Shown in pieces: positions 42,466 through 51,473 of a stretch of 64,000 bases of DNA (positions are counted from its first letter, which is position 1; every line of letters begins with the position of its first letter). Position numbers and translations under genes: made by a program. The notes under the pieces were generated by a model, which saw only the letters and a program-made list of their open reading frames with translations, did not search any database and was not told where the DNA came from. The stretch comes from Porticoccus sp002341315 (lineage in GTDB: Bacteria > Pseudomonadota > Gammaproteobacteria > Pseudomonadales > Porticoccaceae): assembly GCF_047634355.1 (NCBI RefSeq), contig NZ_JBLIAL010000005.1; one strand, 5' to 3'.

Positions 42466-43872
42466 ATGTCCAATAAAACTCTTAACCTGATCAAAGAGAG
42501 TGAATCTCGCTGGGTAGACCTGCGTTTCACCGATACAAAAGGTAAAGAACAACACGTCACCATCCCCTCAAAGTCTGTCGATGAGGAGTTTTTTGAAACC
42601 GGACAAATGTTTGATGGCTCATCCATTGCTGGCTGGAAAGGCATCAACGAATCAGACATGGTCCTGATGCCCGACGACAGCACAGCCATTCTCGACCCCT
42701 TCTCGGACGACAGTACAGTCATTCTTCGCTGTGACATTTTGGAACCCAATACCATGACTGGTTATGAGCGCGATCCTCGCTCTGTAGCCAAGCGCGCCGA
42801 GCAATACCTGGCCGCCACCGGCCTTGGGGATACCGCTTTTTTTGGCCCCGAACCCGAATTCTTTGTTTTTGATGACATCAAGTGGGGCATCGACATGAGT
42901 GGCTGCTTTGTCAAAATCAGCTCAGAAGAAGCCGCCTGGTCCACAGGAAATGAATACGCTGAAGGCAATATGGGTCACCGCCCTCGTGTGAAAGGTGGAT
43001 ATTTTCCGGTACCCCCGATTGACTCACTGCACGACCTCCGGGCTGCCATGTGTACTGCAATGGAACAAATGGGCCTGGATGTGGAAGTACACCACCACGA
43101 AGTGGCCACTGCTGGTCAATGCGAGATCGGCGTGAAATTCAGCACGCTGGTCAAGAAAGCAGATGAAACCCAGATACTTAAATACTGTGTTCACAACGTG
43201 GCCCATGCCTATGGAAAAACAGCCACATTCATGCCCAAGCCCATTGTTGGTGACAATGGCTCCGGCATGCATTGTCACCAGTCTTTCTGGAAAGACGGCG
43301 TCAACCAGTTTGCCGGTGACGGTTACGCAGGCCTGTCCGAAACGGCCCTGTATTATATCGGCGGCATCATCAAGCACGCCAAAGCTCTTAACGCATTCAC
43401 CAATCCCGGCACCAACTCCTACAAGCGTCTGATTCCGGGCTTTGAGGCACCAGTGATGCTCGCCTATTCGGCCCGCAACCGTTCTGCTTCAATCCGCATT
43501 CCCTACGTCGCATCGCCCAAAGGAAAACGCGTTGAGGCCCGCTTCCCCGACCCGATTGCCAATCCCTATCTGGCTTTTGCTGCCATGTTGATGGCCGGTC
43601 TCGACGGCGTACAAAACAAGATTCACCCCGGCGACCCGGCAGACAAGGATCTCTATGACCTGCCCCCGGAAGAAGCCGCCGCGATCCCGCAAGTTTGTGG
43701 TAGCTTGCGTGAAGCCCTGAGCAACCTCGACGAAGACCGGGCTTTCCTCACCGCTGGTGGTGTCTTTACCGATGACATGATCGATGCCTACATTGAGCTG
43801 AAAATGCAGGAAGTTTACCGGGTTGAGCACACCACTCACCCGATAGAGTTCGACATGTATTACTCGGTTTAA
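42466..43872 (+). CDS. glnA: Glutamine synthetase, type I
   Basis: 468-aa dodecameric ligase making glutamine from glutamate and ammonia, the main ammonium-assimilating enzyme. Seen: FDGSSIAGWKGI (about residues 47-58), EPEFFVFD (about 130-137), NGSGMHCHQSF (about 264-274), the NRSASIRIP substrate loop and the adenylylation Tyr in DLYDLPPEE (about residue 397), so activity is probably controlled by GlnE. GGAGG ahead of the ATG. Transcribed from an NtrC/sigma54 promoter and followed by its own terminator. Confidence 0.98.
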   Translation: MSNKTLNLIKESESRWVDLRFTDTKGKEQHVTIPSKSVDEEFFETGQMFDGSSIAGWKGINESDMVLMPDDSTAILDPFSDDSTVILRCDILEPNTMTGYERDPRSVAKRAEQYLAATGLGDTAFFGPEPEFFVFDDIKWGIDMSGCFVKISSEEAAWSTGNEYAEGNMGHRPRVKGGYFPVPPIDSLHDLRAAMCTAMEQMGLDVEVHHHEVATAGQCEIGVKFSTLVKKADETQILKYCVHNVAHAYGKTATFMPKPIVGDNGSGMHCHQSFWKDGVNQFAGDGYAGLSETALYYIGGIIKHAKALNAFTNPGTNSYKRLIPGFEAPVMLAYSARNRSASIRIPYVASPKGKRVEARFPDPIANPYLAFAAMLMAGLDGVQNKIHPGDPADKDLYDLPPEEAAAIPQVCGSLREALSNLDEDRAFLTAGGVFTDDMIDAYIELKMQEVYRVEHTTHPIEFDMYYSV

Positions 43873-43920
43873 GCAGAAGATCTGCTCTCAGCTGCTGTAC
43901 TTAAGCAACGCTGAGTAAAT

Positions 43921-43956
43921 AAAAAAGCCCGTCATTTACGAATGACGGGCTTTTTC
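43921..43956 (+). terminator. Intrinsic terminator after glnA
   Basis: AAAAAAGCCCGTCATT, short loop, AATGACGGGCTTTTT: 11-bp stem (GCCCGTCATT/AATGACGGGC) with A- and T-runs, able to act in both directions. Confidence 0.92.
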
Positions 43957-44004
43957 TTTTGTCAAAGCAGAGTTAGTCTTAAAACTATTCGTAGGGAGAA
44001 AGCC

Positions 44005-44535
44005 ATGTCACTGCAAAAAAGTAAAACCGCTATCGCATTGTTGGCACTGATGCTTTCACTGACTGTTGTCGCTCAGGTCTATCGCACTGTGGATGAAAAG
44101 GGCAATGTTAAATACACCGACCAACCTCCTGCCAATGACACATCTGCTGAAGAGCTCACTTTGCCTTCAATCAATACACAGCCCGCCGTGACGCCGAAAA
44201 AACCCGCCAGAAATAGCCAAAAGGAGGAAGCCAGCTATAAGGAAGTTGTCATTCTGTCACCCGCTCAGGACTCAACAATCCCGCCCGGGCAGCTTGAGGT
44301 GGTGGTGCAGGTATACCTAGAACCCGCACTTAGATCGGGGCACCGGGTACAATTACTACACAATGGTCAGCCCCACGGCCCAGCGGTTCCGGCCACATCA
44401 TTCGTGATAGATTCACTGATACGCGGCAAACATACTCTCCAGGCACAGGTAGTTGACGGCTCCGACAACCAATTCGGCCAGTCAGACGTCATTACCATCC
44501 ATGTCAAACGCCACTCCATATTGCACAACCCCTAA
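44005..44535 (+). CDS. DUF4124-domain exported protein
   Basis: 176-aa predicted periplasmic protein of unknown function. From the ATG at 44005 (GGGAGAA upstream) there is a signal peptide to about residue 20, then a DUF4124 domain (about 22-55) with VYRTVDEKGNVKYTDQPP, a Lys/Pro-rich linker, and a C-terminal beta-rich part (about 85-176: VVILSPAQDSTIPPGQLEVVVQV, then LLHNGQPHGPAV) resembling an Ig-like fold. The longer open frame overlaps the glnA terminator. DUF4124 proteins often lie beside glnA and ntrB in gammaproteobacteria, but no role in nitrogen control is known to me. Confidence 0.85.
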   Translation: MSLQKSKTAIALLALMLSLTVVAQVYRTVDEKGNVKYTDQPPANDTSAEELTLPSINTQPAVTPKKPARNSQKEEASYKEVVILSPAQDSTIPPGQLEVVVQVYLEPALRSGHRVQLLHNGQPHGPAVPATSFVIDSLIRGKHTLQAQVVDGSDNQFGQSDVITIHVKRHSILHNP

Positions 44536-44539
44536 CAGA

Positions 44540-44555
44540 GCACCATATTGGTGCA
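44540..44555. promoter_or_regulatory. NtrC-type site upstream of ntrBC
   Basis: GCACCATATTGGTGCA: eleven of twelve matches to TGCACC-N5-GGTGCA. Centre about 105 bases upstream of the start predicted from the sigma54 promoter at 44627, a typical enhancer distance. Confidence 0.85.
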
Positions 44556-44626
44556 GAATAACAATTCTTTAGCTACACTCAAGCCACATGCACTGGGGTT
44601 CAGGCACCTTACAGCCACAATAAAAC

Positions 44627-44641
44627 TGGCCCAGTAATTGC
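44627..44641 (+). promoter_or_regulatory. sigma54 (-24/-12) promoter of ntrBC
   Basis: TGGCCC-AGTAA-TTGC: GG (44628-44629) and GC (44640-44641) separated by ten bases. About 60 bases before the ntrB ATG, giving an NtrC-driven autoregulatory loop. Confidence 0.75.
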
Positions 44642-44714
44642 TATGTATTTACTGGTACTGAACCATAAAGAGGCAATACTGCCCAGCCTGTAGAAGTCGC
44701 AATGAAGCAGAGAG

Positions 44715-45782
44715 ATGACTGACCACCAGCTCCACCACCTATTACTGGATAATCTCAGCACGGCTGTGCTGTTGCTGAATGACGAGCTGGATATATGCTA
44801 CCTGAACCCTGCTGCAGAAAGTCTCTTGGCAGTGAGCGCCATGCGCTTCTGCGGAAACTCCGTTAACGCCCTTTTTGATACCGGGGACAGTACTTACGAT
44901 TCGCTAAAAGAGGCCCTGGCGACCAACCATCCTTTTACCCAGCGACAGGCACCACTTACGCTTCCTGACCAATCGCATATCACAGTGGATTTTACCGCCA
45001 CACCCATACAAACAACCTCGGCCGAAATGTTGCTGCTGGAAATGCAGCCCATGGATCGGCTGATGAAAATCAATCGTGAAGAGGCTCTCATCACTACTCA
45101 CGATACCACCAGGAATCTGGTGCGCGGGCTCGCCCATGAAATAAAAAATCCGCTGGGCGGTATCCGTGGTGCCGCACAATTGCTCTCGGAAGATTTGCAT
45201 GATCAGCCGGAGCTAAGGGAGTACACAGATATTATCTCCGCTGAAACAGACCGCCTGTGCAATCTTGTCGATCGATTGCTCGGCCCCAACATCATGCCAA
45301 AGTTTCTACCGGTAAACATTCATGAGGTTCTTGAGCATGTCGCCGCGCTCGCCGAGGCAGAAACCCGGGGCAGCATCCTGATCAAACGCAACTATGATCC
45401 GAGCATTCCCGAAATCAGCGGTGATAGAGGACAACTGATCCAGGCCATGCTCAATATCGTCCGCAATGCGGTGCAAGCCTTGCACAATAGCCCCCAGAAG
45501 CGGCCTGCTATCAAGCTCAGGACGCGAATACAACGTCAGTTCACCATCGGCAAAACACATCACAAGGTCGTGTGCCGAATTGACATTACGGACAACGGCC
45601 CGGGGATACCCGAAAATCTCATGGACCGTATTTTCTTTCCGATGATCAGCGGCCGGGCCGAGGGCAGCGGCCTGGGCTTACCCATTGCCCAATCAGCTAT
45701 CCACCTTCATCACGGCCTGATCGAGTGTGATAACGAGCGTGGTGAAACACGTTTCACGATCTATCTACCTTTGGATGCATAA
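44715..45782 (+). CDS. ntrB: Nitrogen regulation sensor histidine kinase NtrB (GlnL)
   Basis: 355-aa cytosolic kinase/phosphatase that, under PII control, sets phosphorylation of NtrC. PAS domain (about residues 8-120) with the LNPAAESLLAVS motif, H-box GLAHEIKNPLGGIRGAAQLL (His at about residue 140), N-box NIVRNAVQAL and G-boxes DNGPGIPENL and GSGLGLPIAQ. No membrane span, as expected for NtrB. The ntrC ATG follows three bases after its stop. Confidence 0.97.
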   Translation: MTDHQLHHLLLDNLSTAVLLLNDELDICYLNPAAESLLAVSAMRFCGNSVNALFDTGDSTYDSLKEALATNHPFTQRQAPLTLPDQSHITVDFTATPIQTTSAEMLLLEMQPMDRLMKINREEALITTHDTTRNLVRGLAHEIKNPLGGIRGAAQLLSEDLHDQPELREYTDIISAETDRLCNLVDRLLGPNIMPKFLPVNIHEVLEHVAALAEAETRGSILIKRNYDPSIPEISGDRGQLIQAMLNIVRNAVQALHNSPQKRPAIKLRTRIQRQFTIGKTHHKVVCRIDITDNGPGIPENLMDRIFFPMISGRAEGSGLGLPIAQSAIHLHHGLIECDNERGETRFTIYLPLDA

Positions 45783-45785
45783 CAA

Positions 45786-47201
45786 ATGGACAAACGAACT
45801 GTATGGATAGTCGATGACGACCGCTCAATCCGCTGGGTAATGGAGAAAGCACTGAGTCGTGCAGATCTCGATGTCACCAGCTTTGAAAATGCCAGCGAAC
45901 TGATCGCCAAACTCGACAGGCAACAGCCCGACACCATCATCAGCGACATCCGCATGCCAGGTATTGATGGCCTTCAACTACTGCAACGGATTCACACCAG
46001 TAACCCGGCACTGCCGGTGATTATCACGACGGCCCACTCTGACCTGGACAGTGCAGTAGCGGCCTATCAGGGCGGCGCCTTCGAGTATCTGCCCAAACCA
46101 TTCGACCTCGATGAACTCGTTGCGGTGACCAATAGAGCCATTAATTTTGTCACAGAACAGAATCGCAAACCGGTCGAGAACGACATTGACATCAGCGGTG
46201 AAATCATCGGCGAAGCGCCAGCCATGCAAGAGGTGTTCCGCGCCATAGGGCGACTGTCCCACTCCAACATTACTGTGCTAATCAATGGCGAGTCCGGCAC
46301 CGGCAAAGAACTGGTCGCCAAGGCACTACATGATCACAGCCCGCGCCACAATAACCGTTTTGTCGCTCTCAACATGGCAGCGATCCCCCACGATTTGATT
46401 GAATCCGAACTGTTTGGCCATGAAAAAGGGGCTTTTACCGGTGCAACCCAGCGGCGTGAAGGCAGGTTTCAACAGGCTGATGGCGGAACACTTTTTCTCG
46501 ATGAAATCGGAGATATGCCGCCCGAAGCACAAACACGATTGCTGCGGGTACTGGCTAACGGTGAATTTTATCTGGTCGGCGGGCACACACCGGTAAAAGT
46601 CGATGTACGCATCATTGCCGCTACTCACCAGAATCTTGAACAACTGGTGGTGGAAAATCGTTTTCGTGAAGACCTGTTTCACCGCCTGAATGTCATCCGC
46701 ATTCACCTGCCAAAACTGGCGGATCGGCGGGAAGATATTCCCATGTTAATGCAATATTTTCTCCAGCGGGCCGCGAAGGAGCTTGAAACAGAGACCAAGA
46801 CTCTGTCCAGCGAGGTTGAGCAGTTCCTCAGCCTCCTTCCCTGGGCTGGCAACGTTCGTCAGCTGGAAAATACCTGTCGCTGGCTGACCGTAATGGCATC
46901 CGGCCGGGAGGTACATATGGAAGACCTGCCACCGGAGTTGCGCGACAGCCCGGTGGAAAAAAATGTCACATCGGGAAGCTGGCAACAACAATTGCGGAGT
47001 TGGGCTGATGCCGAGTTGCATGCCGGTCGGCAGGATATACTGGCGTCAGCGGTGCCAGTTTTTGAGCGCACCCTGATCGAAACGGCACTGAGTCATACCC
47101 GTGGACGGAAACGTGATGCGGCAGAATTATTGGGATGGGGAAGAAATACGCTCACCCGAAAACTGAAAGAGCTTGGGATGAATGATGAAGAAGATCATTA
47201 A
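45786..47201 (+). CDS. ntrC: Nitrogen response regulator NtrC (GlnG)
   Basis: 471-aa sigma54 activator. Receiver domain (about residues 5-120) with the phospho-acceptor Asp in ISDIRMPG (about residue 54), AAA+ domain (about 140-380) with Walker A GESGTGKE, the sigma54-contacting GAFTGA loop (intact) and Walker B TLFLDEIGDMP, and a Fis-type HTH at the C-terminus (RKRDAAELLGWGRNTLTRKLKEL). It would act on the palindromes found upstream of glnA and of its own operon. Confidence 0.98.
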   Translation: MDKRTVWIVDDDRSIRWVMEKALSRADLDVTSFENASELIAKLDRQQPDTIISDIRMPGIDGLQLLQRIHTSNPALPVIITTAHSDLDSAVAAYQGGAFEYLPKPFDLDELVAVTNRAINFVTEQNRKPVENDIDISGEIIGEAPAMQEVFRAIGRLSHSNITVLINGESGTGKELVAKALHDHSPRHNNRFVALNMAAIPHDLIESELFGHEKGAFTGATQRREGRFQQADGGTLFLDEIGDMPPEAQTRLLRVLANGEFYLVGGHTPVKVDVRIIAATHQNLEQLVVENRFREDLFHRLNVIRIHLPKLADRREDIPMLMQYFLQRAAKELETETKTLSSEVEQFLSLLPWAGNVRQLENTCRWLTVMASGREVHMEDLPPELRDSPVEKNVTSGSWQQQLRSWADAELHAGRQDILASAVPVFERTLIETALSHTRGRKRDAAELLGWGRNTLTRKLKELGMNDEEDH

Positions 47202-47265
47202 TCCGGGCAACCCATCAGCCGGTCGAACCTGCGGCAATTGCAGACTCAACCGGCCTGAGCAGCAC

Positions 47266-47784
47266 TTAGTGCGTTACATCTTTTTTATCTGACTCAGCTT
47301 CCTGCTCTTTCTTCTCTTTCGCCTCGGCAACAGCCTGGGAAAATAGCGCTTCAAAATTGACTGGCGGCAACATCAACGCCGGGAAAGTACCCTTGATCAC
47401 AATATTGTCTACCACCTCCCTGGCATAGGGAAACAGGGTTGCAGGGCAAAGCACATTGATAACGTGTGTCATCTGGGACTTATCCAGCCCCTTGACGAGA
47501 AACACACCCGCCTGATGTACTTCAATAAGGTAAACCGTGTCGTTGCCGTCTTTAACCGTGATCGTCACGGTGATGATCACTTCAAAGTGCGTCTCATCCA
47601 GCCGGTTGGTTTTAGTCGCCAGTTCCTGTGCAATTTGCGGTTTCAGCTCGCGATGAAAAGCCTCAGGACCCATGGGAGTTTCGAACGAGAGGTCTTTCAG
47701 GTAAACCCGCTGCAGGGCAAACTTTGGGGATTCAGTATCAGCTGCCGCCGCGTCATCAGTAACGTTTTCTTCTGTCATAGTCAC
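47266..47784 (-). CDS. secB: Protein-export chaperone SecB
   Basis: 172-aa tetrameric cytoplasmic chaperone that keeps preproteins unfolded and hands them to SecA. The SecB core begins near FALQRVYLKDLSFETPMGPEAF (about residues 22-43) and includes VHQAGVFLVKGLD and LCPATLFPYAREVVDN (about 110-125), followed by LPPVNFEALF. Both ends carry charged, low-complexity tails. Last gene of a rhodanese-grxC-secB minus-strand group, an order shared with Pseudomonas and E. coli relatives. Confidence 0.97.
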   Translation of the reverse strand: MTMTEENVTDDAAAADTESPKFALQRVYLKDLSFETPMGPEAFHRELKPQIAQELATKTNRLDETHFEVIITVTITVKDGNDTVYLIEVHQAGVFLVKGLDKSQMTHVINVLCPATLFPYAREVVDNIVIKGTFPALMLPPVNFEALFSQAVAEAKEKKEQEAESDKKDVTH

Positions 47785-47860
47785 GCCTTTATTCGTTCAA
47801 TATTTGTGCCTGGCCAACCATGTACCGACATGGCAGCATCAGGGCTCCAGGCAACTCATT

Positions 47861-48124
47861 TCAGCTGTTATGATCAGCAATAATAGTATCCAATTCGCCC
47901 TGTTGTTCCATGCGGCGCAGGTCATCATAACCGCCAATATGGGTCTCACCAATCCAGATCTGGGGGACGGTGTGGTAACCGCTCAGCACCACCAACTCTC
48001 GCCTCATTGCCGGATCGTTATCTACAGAAATTTCCTGGTAGGACAACTCTTTTGCCGCGAGAAGATTCTTTGCTGCGACACAGTAACCACAACTGCGAGT
48101 GGTATAGATTTTTACCGCAACCAT
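47861..48124 (-). CDS. grxC: Glutaredoxin 3
   Basis: 87-aa dithiol glutaredoxin. From the ATG at 48124 it opens MVAVKIYTTRSCGYCVAAKN; the active site is CGYC instead of the common CPYC. The TVPQIWIGETHIGGYDDL block (cis-Pro and GSH-binding GG) is intact. A few codons of open frame upstream (to 48139) overlap the rhodanese gene. The start is separated from the rhodanese stop by one base, so the two are translated together. Confidence 0.94.
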   Translation of the reverse strand: MVAVKIYTTRSCGYCVAAKNLLAAKELSYQEISVDNDPAMRRELVVLSGYHTVPQIWIGETHIGGYDDLRRMEQQGELDTIIADHNS

Positions 48125-48125
48125 G

Positions 48126-48536
48126 TCAGCTTTTGACAACTGGCAGTTGCTGACTCTGCCACTCCATCATACCGCCGGTAAGCCGGAATACCTTAAAGCC
48201 GTTTTGCCGCAGCCTGCGTCCCGCAGCTCCAGCATTCTGCCCCACCTTGTCAGCGATAATAATAAATTTTTCACGGTGGTCATCCAGCTCACCGAGCTTG
48301 TCTGACAGTTTTGCCTGGGGAATATTCACCGCTCCGGCAATATGTCCCGCTTTGAACTCCTTGCTGTCCCGGATATCGAGCAACAACGCTTCATCCGCAT
48401 TAATCATACGAGTAACAGCATGCACTGACAGGGGTCTGCCGCTTTTGATACGCTCATTGATTGCAAACAGATAGATCAATATCAGCAATACACTCACCAG
48501 CACCCACTGCTCGCTGATAAAAACAAAGAATTCCAC
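48126..48536 (-). CDS. yibN: Membrane-anchored rhodanese-like protein (YibN type)
   Basis: About 136 aa from GTG 48536 (the frame is open further but the membrane segment fits this start). One N-terminal membrane span (about residues 8-25), then a rhodanese domain with LLLDIRDSKEFKAGHIAGAVNIP. At the catalytic loop, where active rhodaneses have Cys, it reads IIADKVGQNA, with no Cys, so sulfur-transferase activity is unlikely. Its place in the rhodanese-grxC-secB group matches YibN, which has been linked to protein insertion in E. coli. Confidence 0.85.
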   Translation of the reverse strand: MEFFVFISEQWVLVSVLLILIYLFAINERIKSGRPLSVHAVTRMINADEALLLDIRDSKEFKAGHIAGAVNIPQAKLSDKLGELDDHREKFIIIADKVGQNAGAAGRRLRQNGFKVFRLTGGMMEWQSQQLPVVKS

Positions 48537-48699
48537 GATTAAGATACCTACAGTTACGGGCCGGACCAAACCGATCTCGGGAAGCTGCGAAAGTATACAC
48601 ACCACGCCCTTCTCTAGGAACCACCATTAGCACTGAAACACCTTTACAGGTAAGATTCACCTACCATTCAAACTTGCTGGAAAACCCCTGACTGAAATC

Positions 48700-50250
48700 A
48701 TGAGCGAGCAAAAAAAACCGCTGGTTTTGCTGGTGCTTGACGGCTATGGCCACAGCGACAGCAACGAATCCAATGCCATACAGGCGGCCAAAACCCCGGT
48801 TATGGACCACCTCCGGAGCCAATGCCCCACAACACTTATTGCCACGTCGGGACTGGCTGTGGGCCTGCCCGAAGGGCAGATGGGAAACAGCGAAGTGGGC
48901 CATATGACCCTTGGTGCGGGCAGAGTGATTTATCAGAGCTTTACCCGCATCAACAAGGCCATTGCCGACGGCGACTTTTTTACCAACCCCGCCTACAGCC
49001 GAGCCATCGATAAAGCGGTCAGCGGGAAGCACAGGATTCATATTCTCGGGCTCCTGTCACAGGGCGGCGTTCACAGCCATGAAGATCACATCAACGCCAT
49101 GGTGGATATGGCCGCACAACGGGGCGCAAAAGAAGTTTATGTGCACGCCTTTCTTGATGGCCGGGATACACCGCCGCGCAGCGCAGAGCAATCGCTGCAG
49201 CGCACTAGCGCCAGACTGGCCGAACTCGGTGTGGGCAGAGTCGCCTCTATCTGTGGTCGCTTTTACGCGATGGACCGAGACAACCGCTGGGATCGCGTTC
49301 AGGCCGCCTATGACCTGCTCACGCTAGGCAAGGCTGAACATCGTGCAGCCGACCCGGTCGAGGGACTCCACGCCGCTTACCTGCGCGGTGAGAATGACGA
49401 ATTCGTGTTACCCACCATCATCGCCGATGATTTACACCCGGCTGCCACCATCGGGGATGGCGATACCGTGCTGTTCATGAACTTCCGGCCGGATCGAGCC
49501 AGAGAGATGACACGCGCACTTGTGGACAAGGATTTTTCAGGCTTCTCCCGCACAGCCCATCCCACACTGGGCGCTTTCGTGATGACGACTGAATATGCAA
49601 CTGACATCCAGGCTGACTGTGCATTCCCGCCCGAGGACTTGCATAACACATTGGGCGAATACCTCAGCAATCGGGGCATGACCCAGCTGCGAATTGCCGA
49701 AACAGAAAAATATGCCCATGTGACCTTCTTCTTTAACGGCGGCCAGGAAACCCTGTTTCAGGGGGAAGATCGCATCCTGATCCCCTCCCCGAAGGTCGCC
49801 ACCTACGACCTGAAGCCGGAAATGAGTGCCTACGAGCTGACGGACGAACTGGTTAAAGCCATCACCGGTTGCCAATATGATGTCATTATCTGTAACTATG
49901 CCAACTGCGATCAGGTAGGCCACAGTGGTGTCTTCGACGCAGCGGTAACAGCGGTGGAAGTCGTGGATGCCTGCCTGGATCGAGTACTGGAGGCACTCCG
50001 TCAAACCGGAGGTGAATGCTTGATCACGGCGGATCACGGTAATGTTGAACAAATGTTTGACAAAGAATCCGGCCAGGTGCACACCCAGCATACGACTTTG
50101 CCGGTACCGTTAATCTACGTGGGCCAAAGACCGCTGATACTGAGGGAAAACGGCTCACTTGCGGATGTGGCGGCGACCCTGCTCGACTTGCTGGATTTAC
50201 CCCCACCACCGGAGATGACCGGACATTCGCTGGTCAGTTTTGTCCATTGA
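48700..50250 (+). CDS. gpmI: 2,3-bisphosphoglycerate-independent phosphoglycerate mutase
   Basis: 516-aa manganese-dependent glycolytic/gluconeogenic enzyme of the alkaline-phosphatase superfamily. Metal site at LVLDGYGHSDSNESNAI (about residues 9-25), phosphoserine in MGNSEVGHMTLG (about 65-76), AFLDGRDTPPRSAE (about 150-163), RFYAMDRDNRWDR, and the C-terminal metal ligands in TADHGNVEQM. Starts divergently from the rhodanese gene and its stop overlaps the envC start. Confidence 0.97.
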   Translation: MSEQKKPLVLLVLDGYGHSDSNESNAIQAAKTPVMDHLRSQCPTTLIATSGLAVGLPEGQMGNSEVGHMTLGAGRVIYQSFTRINKAIADGDFFTNPAYSRAIDKAVSGKHRIHILGLLSQGGVHSHEDHINAMVDMAAQRGAKEVYVHAFLDGRDTPPRSAEQSLQRTSARLAELGVGRVASICGRFYAMDRDNRWDRVQAAYDLLTLGKAEHRAADPVEGLHAAYLRGENDEFVLPTIIADDLHPAATIGDGDTVLFMNFRPDRAREMTRALVDKDFSGFSRTAHPTLGAFVMTTEYATDIQADCAFPPEDLHNTLGEYLSNRGMTQLRIAETEKYAHVTFFFNGGQETLFQGEDRILIPSPKVATYDLKPEMSAYELTDELVKAITGCQYDVIICNYANCDQVGHSGVFDAAVTAVEVVDACLDRVLEALRQTGGECLITADHGNVEQMFDKESGQVHTQHTTLPVPLIYVGQRPLILRENGSLADVAATLLDLLDLPPPPEMTGHSLVSFVH

Positions 50251-51422
50251 CGAAAACAACATGGCTGATGATCATGGTCGGGATACAAAAGGCACTGCTC
50301 ACGGCAATCGCCTTTCTCCTGTTGAGCACAGCCAGTGCCGGGGAAAAGGAAGACCGCGCCAAACTGGAAAAAATCGGCAAGGATATCAGCAAGCTTGAGC
50401 AGTCCATCAAAGGCCAGAGCCGACAGCAGGACAAGCTGGCTGGTGAGCTGAAAAAAATTGAGCTGGCCTCCGCTGACCTGAACAATAAAATTTCCACCAT
50501 TGAAAAACAGCGGGCAGCGTTGAACCGAGAGCTCATTCAACTTGAGAAACAACAGAAAGAACTCGAGTCATTAAAACACAGCCAACAACAGTTGATCAGC
50601 CAGGAGATCGCCGCTGCTTACCGACTCGGTAGCGAAGAACCTATCAAACTTCTTCTCAACCAGGAAGATCCGGAAAAGTTCAGCCGATCCCTCAAGTACT
50701 ACGATTATTTTCTCGCGGCACGCGCTGAAAAACTCGCCTCTTACCGACAGACGCATCAACAGCTTGAGACGACCAAAAGCGATATCGCCTCCCGCGAGCA
50801 GTCTCTGGCAGAATCGCGCCAGCAACTGGTCATCGAACAGCAAACCCTGAGAGAGAATCGACAACAGAGAGAACAGTTACTCACTTCGCTGGGCAAACAG
50901 ATACAGAACTCTCAACAAACACTGAATCAGCTCAGAAACGAACGGCAACGTCTGGAGACTGTGCTGAAAGCACTCGAGCAGCGCGCCATGCAGCTGGCAG
51001 CTCCTGCATCCAAACAGCCCTTCAGCAAGCAGAAAGGCAAGCTGCCCTGGCCGGTATCCGGCAAATTAACCCAACATTTTGGGGCGGTACGCAACGCAGA
51101 TATCACCTGGAACGGCTGGTTAATGCAAGCCACGGAGGGGCTGCATGTACACAGTATTCATCATGGCCGGGTCATCTTTTCAGACTATCTGCGGGGCTAT
51201 GGACTGCTAGTAATCATTGATCACGGCGAAGGCTATATGAGTCTCTACGCCCACAACCAGGTCTTGCTCAGGGAAACCGGTGATTGGGTAAAGCCCGGCG
51301 AGCGGATTGCCAGAGTGGGCAACACCGGTGGACAGGCAGATCATGCACTTTACTTTGAAATTCGACATAATGGCAAACCCGCCAACCCGAAGGCATGGCT
51401 GGCCAGTAAAGCCGGGGGTTAA
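50247..51422 (+). CDS. envC: Murein hydrolase activator EnvC
   Basis: 391-aa periplasmic activator of amidases AmiA/AmiB at the septum. Signal peptide to about residue 31 (STASAGEKED), a long coiled coil (about 35-255) rich in Gln/Leu/Lys heptads, and a LytM/M23 domain (about 270-388) with ITWNGWLMQATEGLHVHSIHHGRV. The zinc-binding HxxxD of active M23 peptidases is not preserved, as expected for an activator rather than a hydrolase. Possible starts: TTG 50247 (TTGA overlap with gpmI), ATG 50268 or 50274. ctpA follows. Confidence 0.93.
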   Translation: MTKTTWLMIMVGIQKALLTAIAFLLLSTASAGEKEDRAKLEKIGKDISKLEQSIKGQSRQQDKLAGELKKIELASADLNNKISTIEKQRAALNRELIQLEKQQKELESLKHSQQQLISQEIAAAYRLGSEEPIKLLLNQEDPEKFSRSLKYYDYFLAARAEKLASYRQTHQQLETTKSDIASREQSLAESRQQLVIEQQTLRENRQQREQLLTSLGKQIQNSQQTLNQLRNERQRLETVLKALEQRAMQLAAPASKQPFSKQKGKLPWPVSGKLTQHFGAVRNADITWNGWLMQATEGLHVHSIHHGRVIFSDYLRGYGLLVIIDHGEGYMSLYAHNQVLLRETGDWVKPGERIARVGNTGGQADHALYFEIRHNGKPANPKAWLASKAGG

Positions 51423-51473
51423 TAATTTTCCAGTGACAAGAGCCAAACTGCCGTTAACCAATCAGGACATTTC

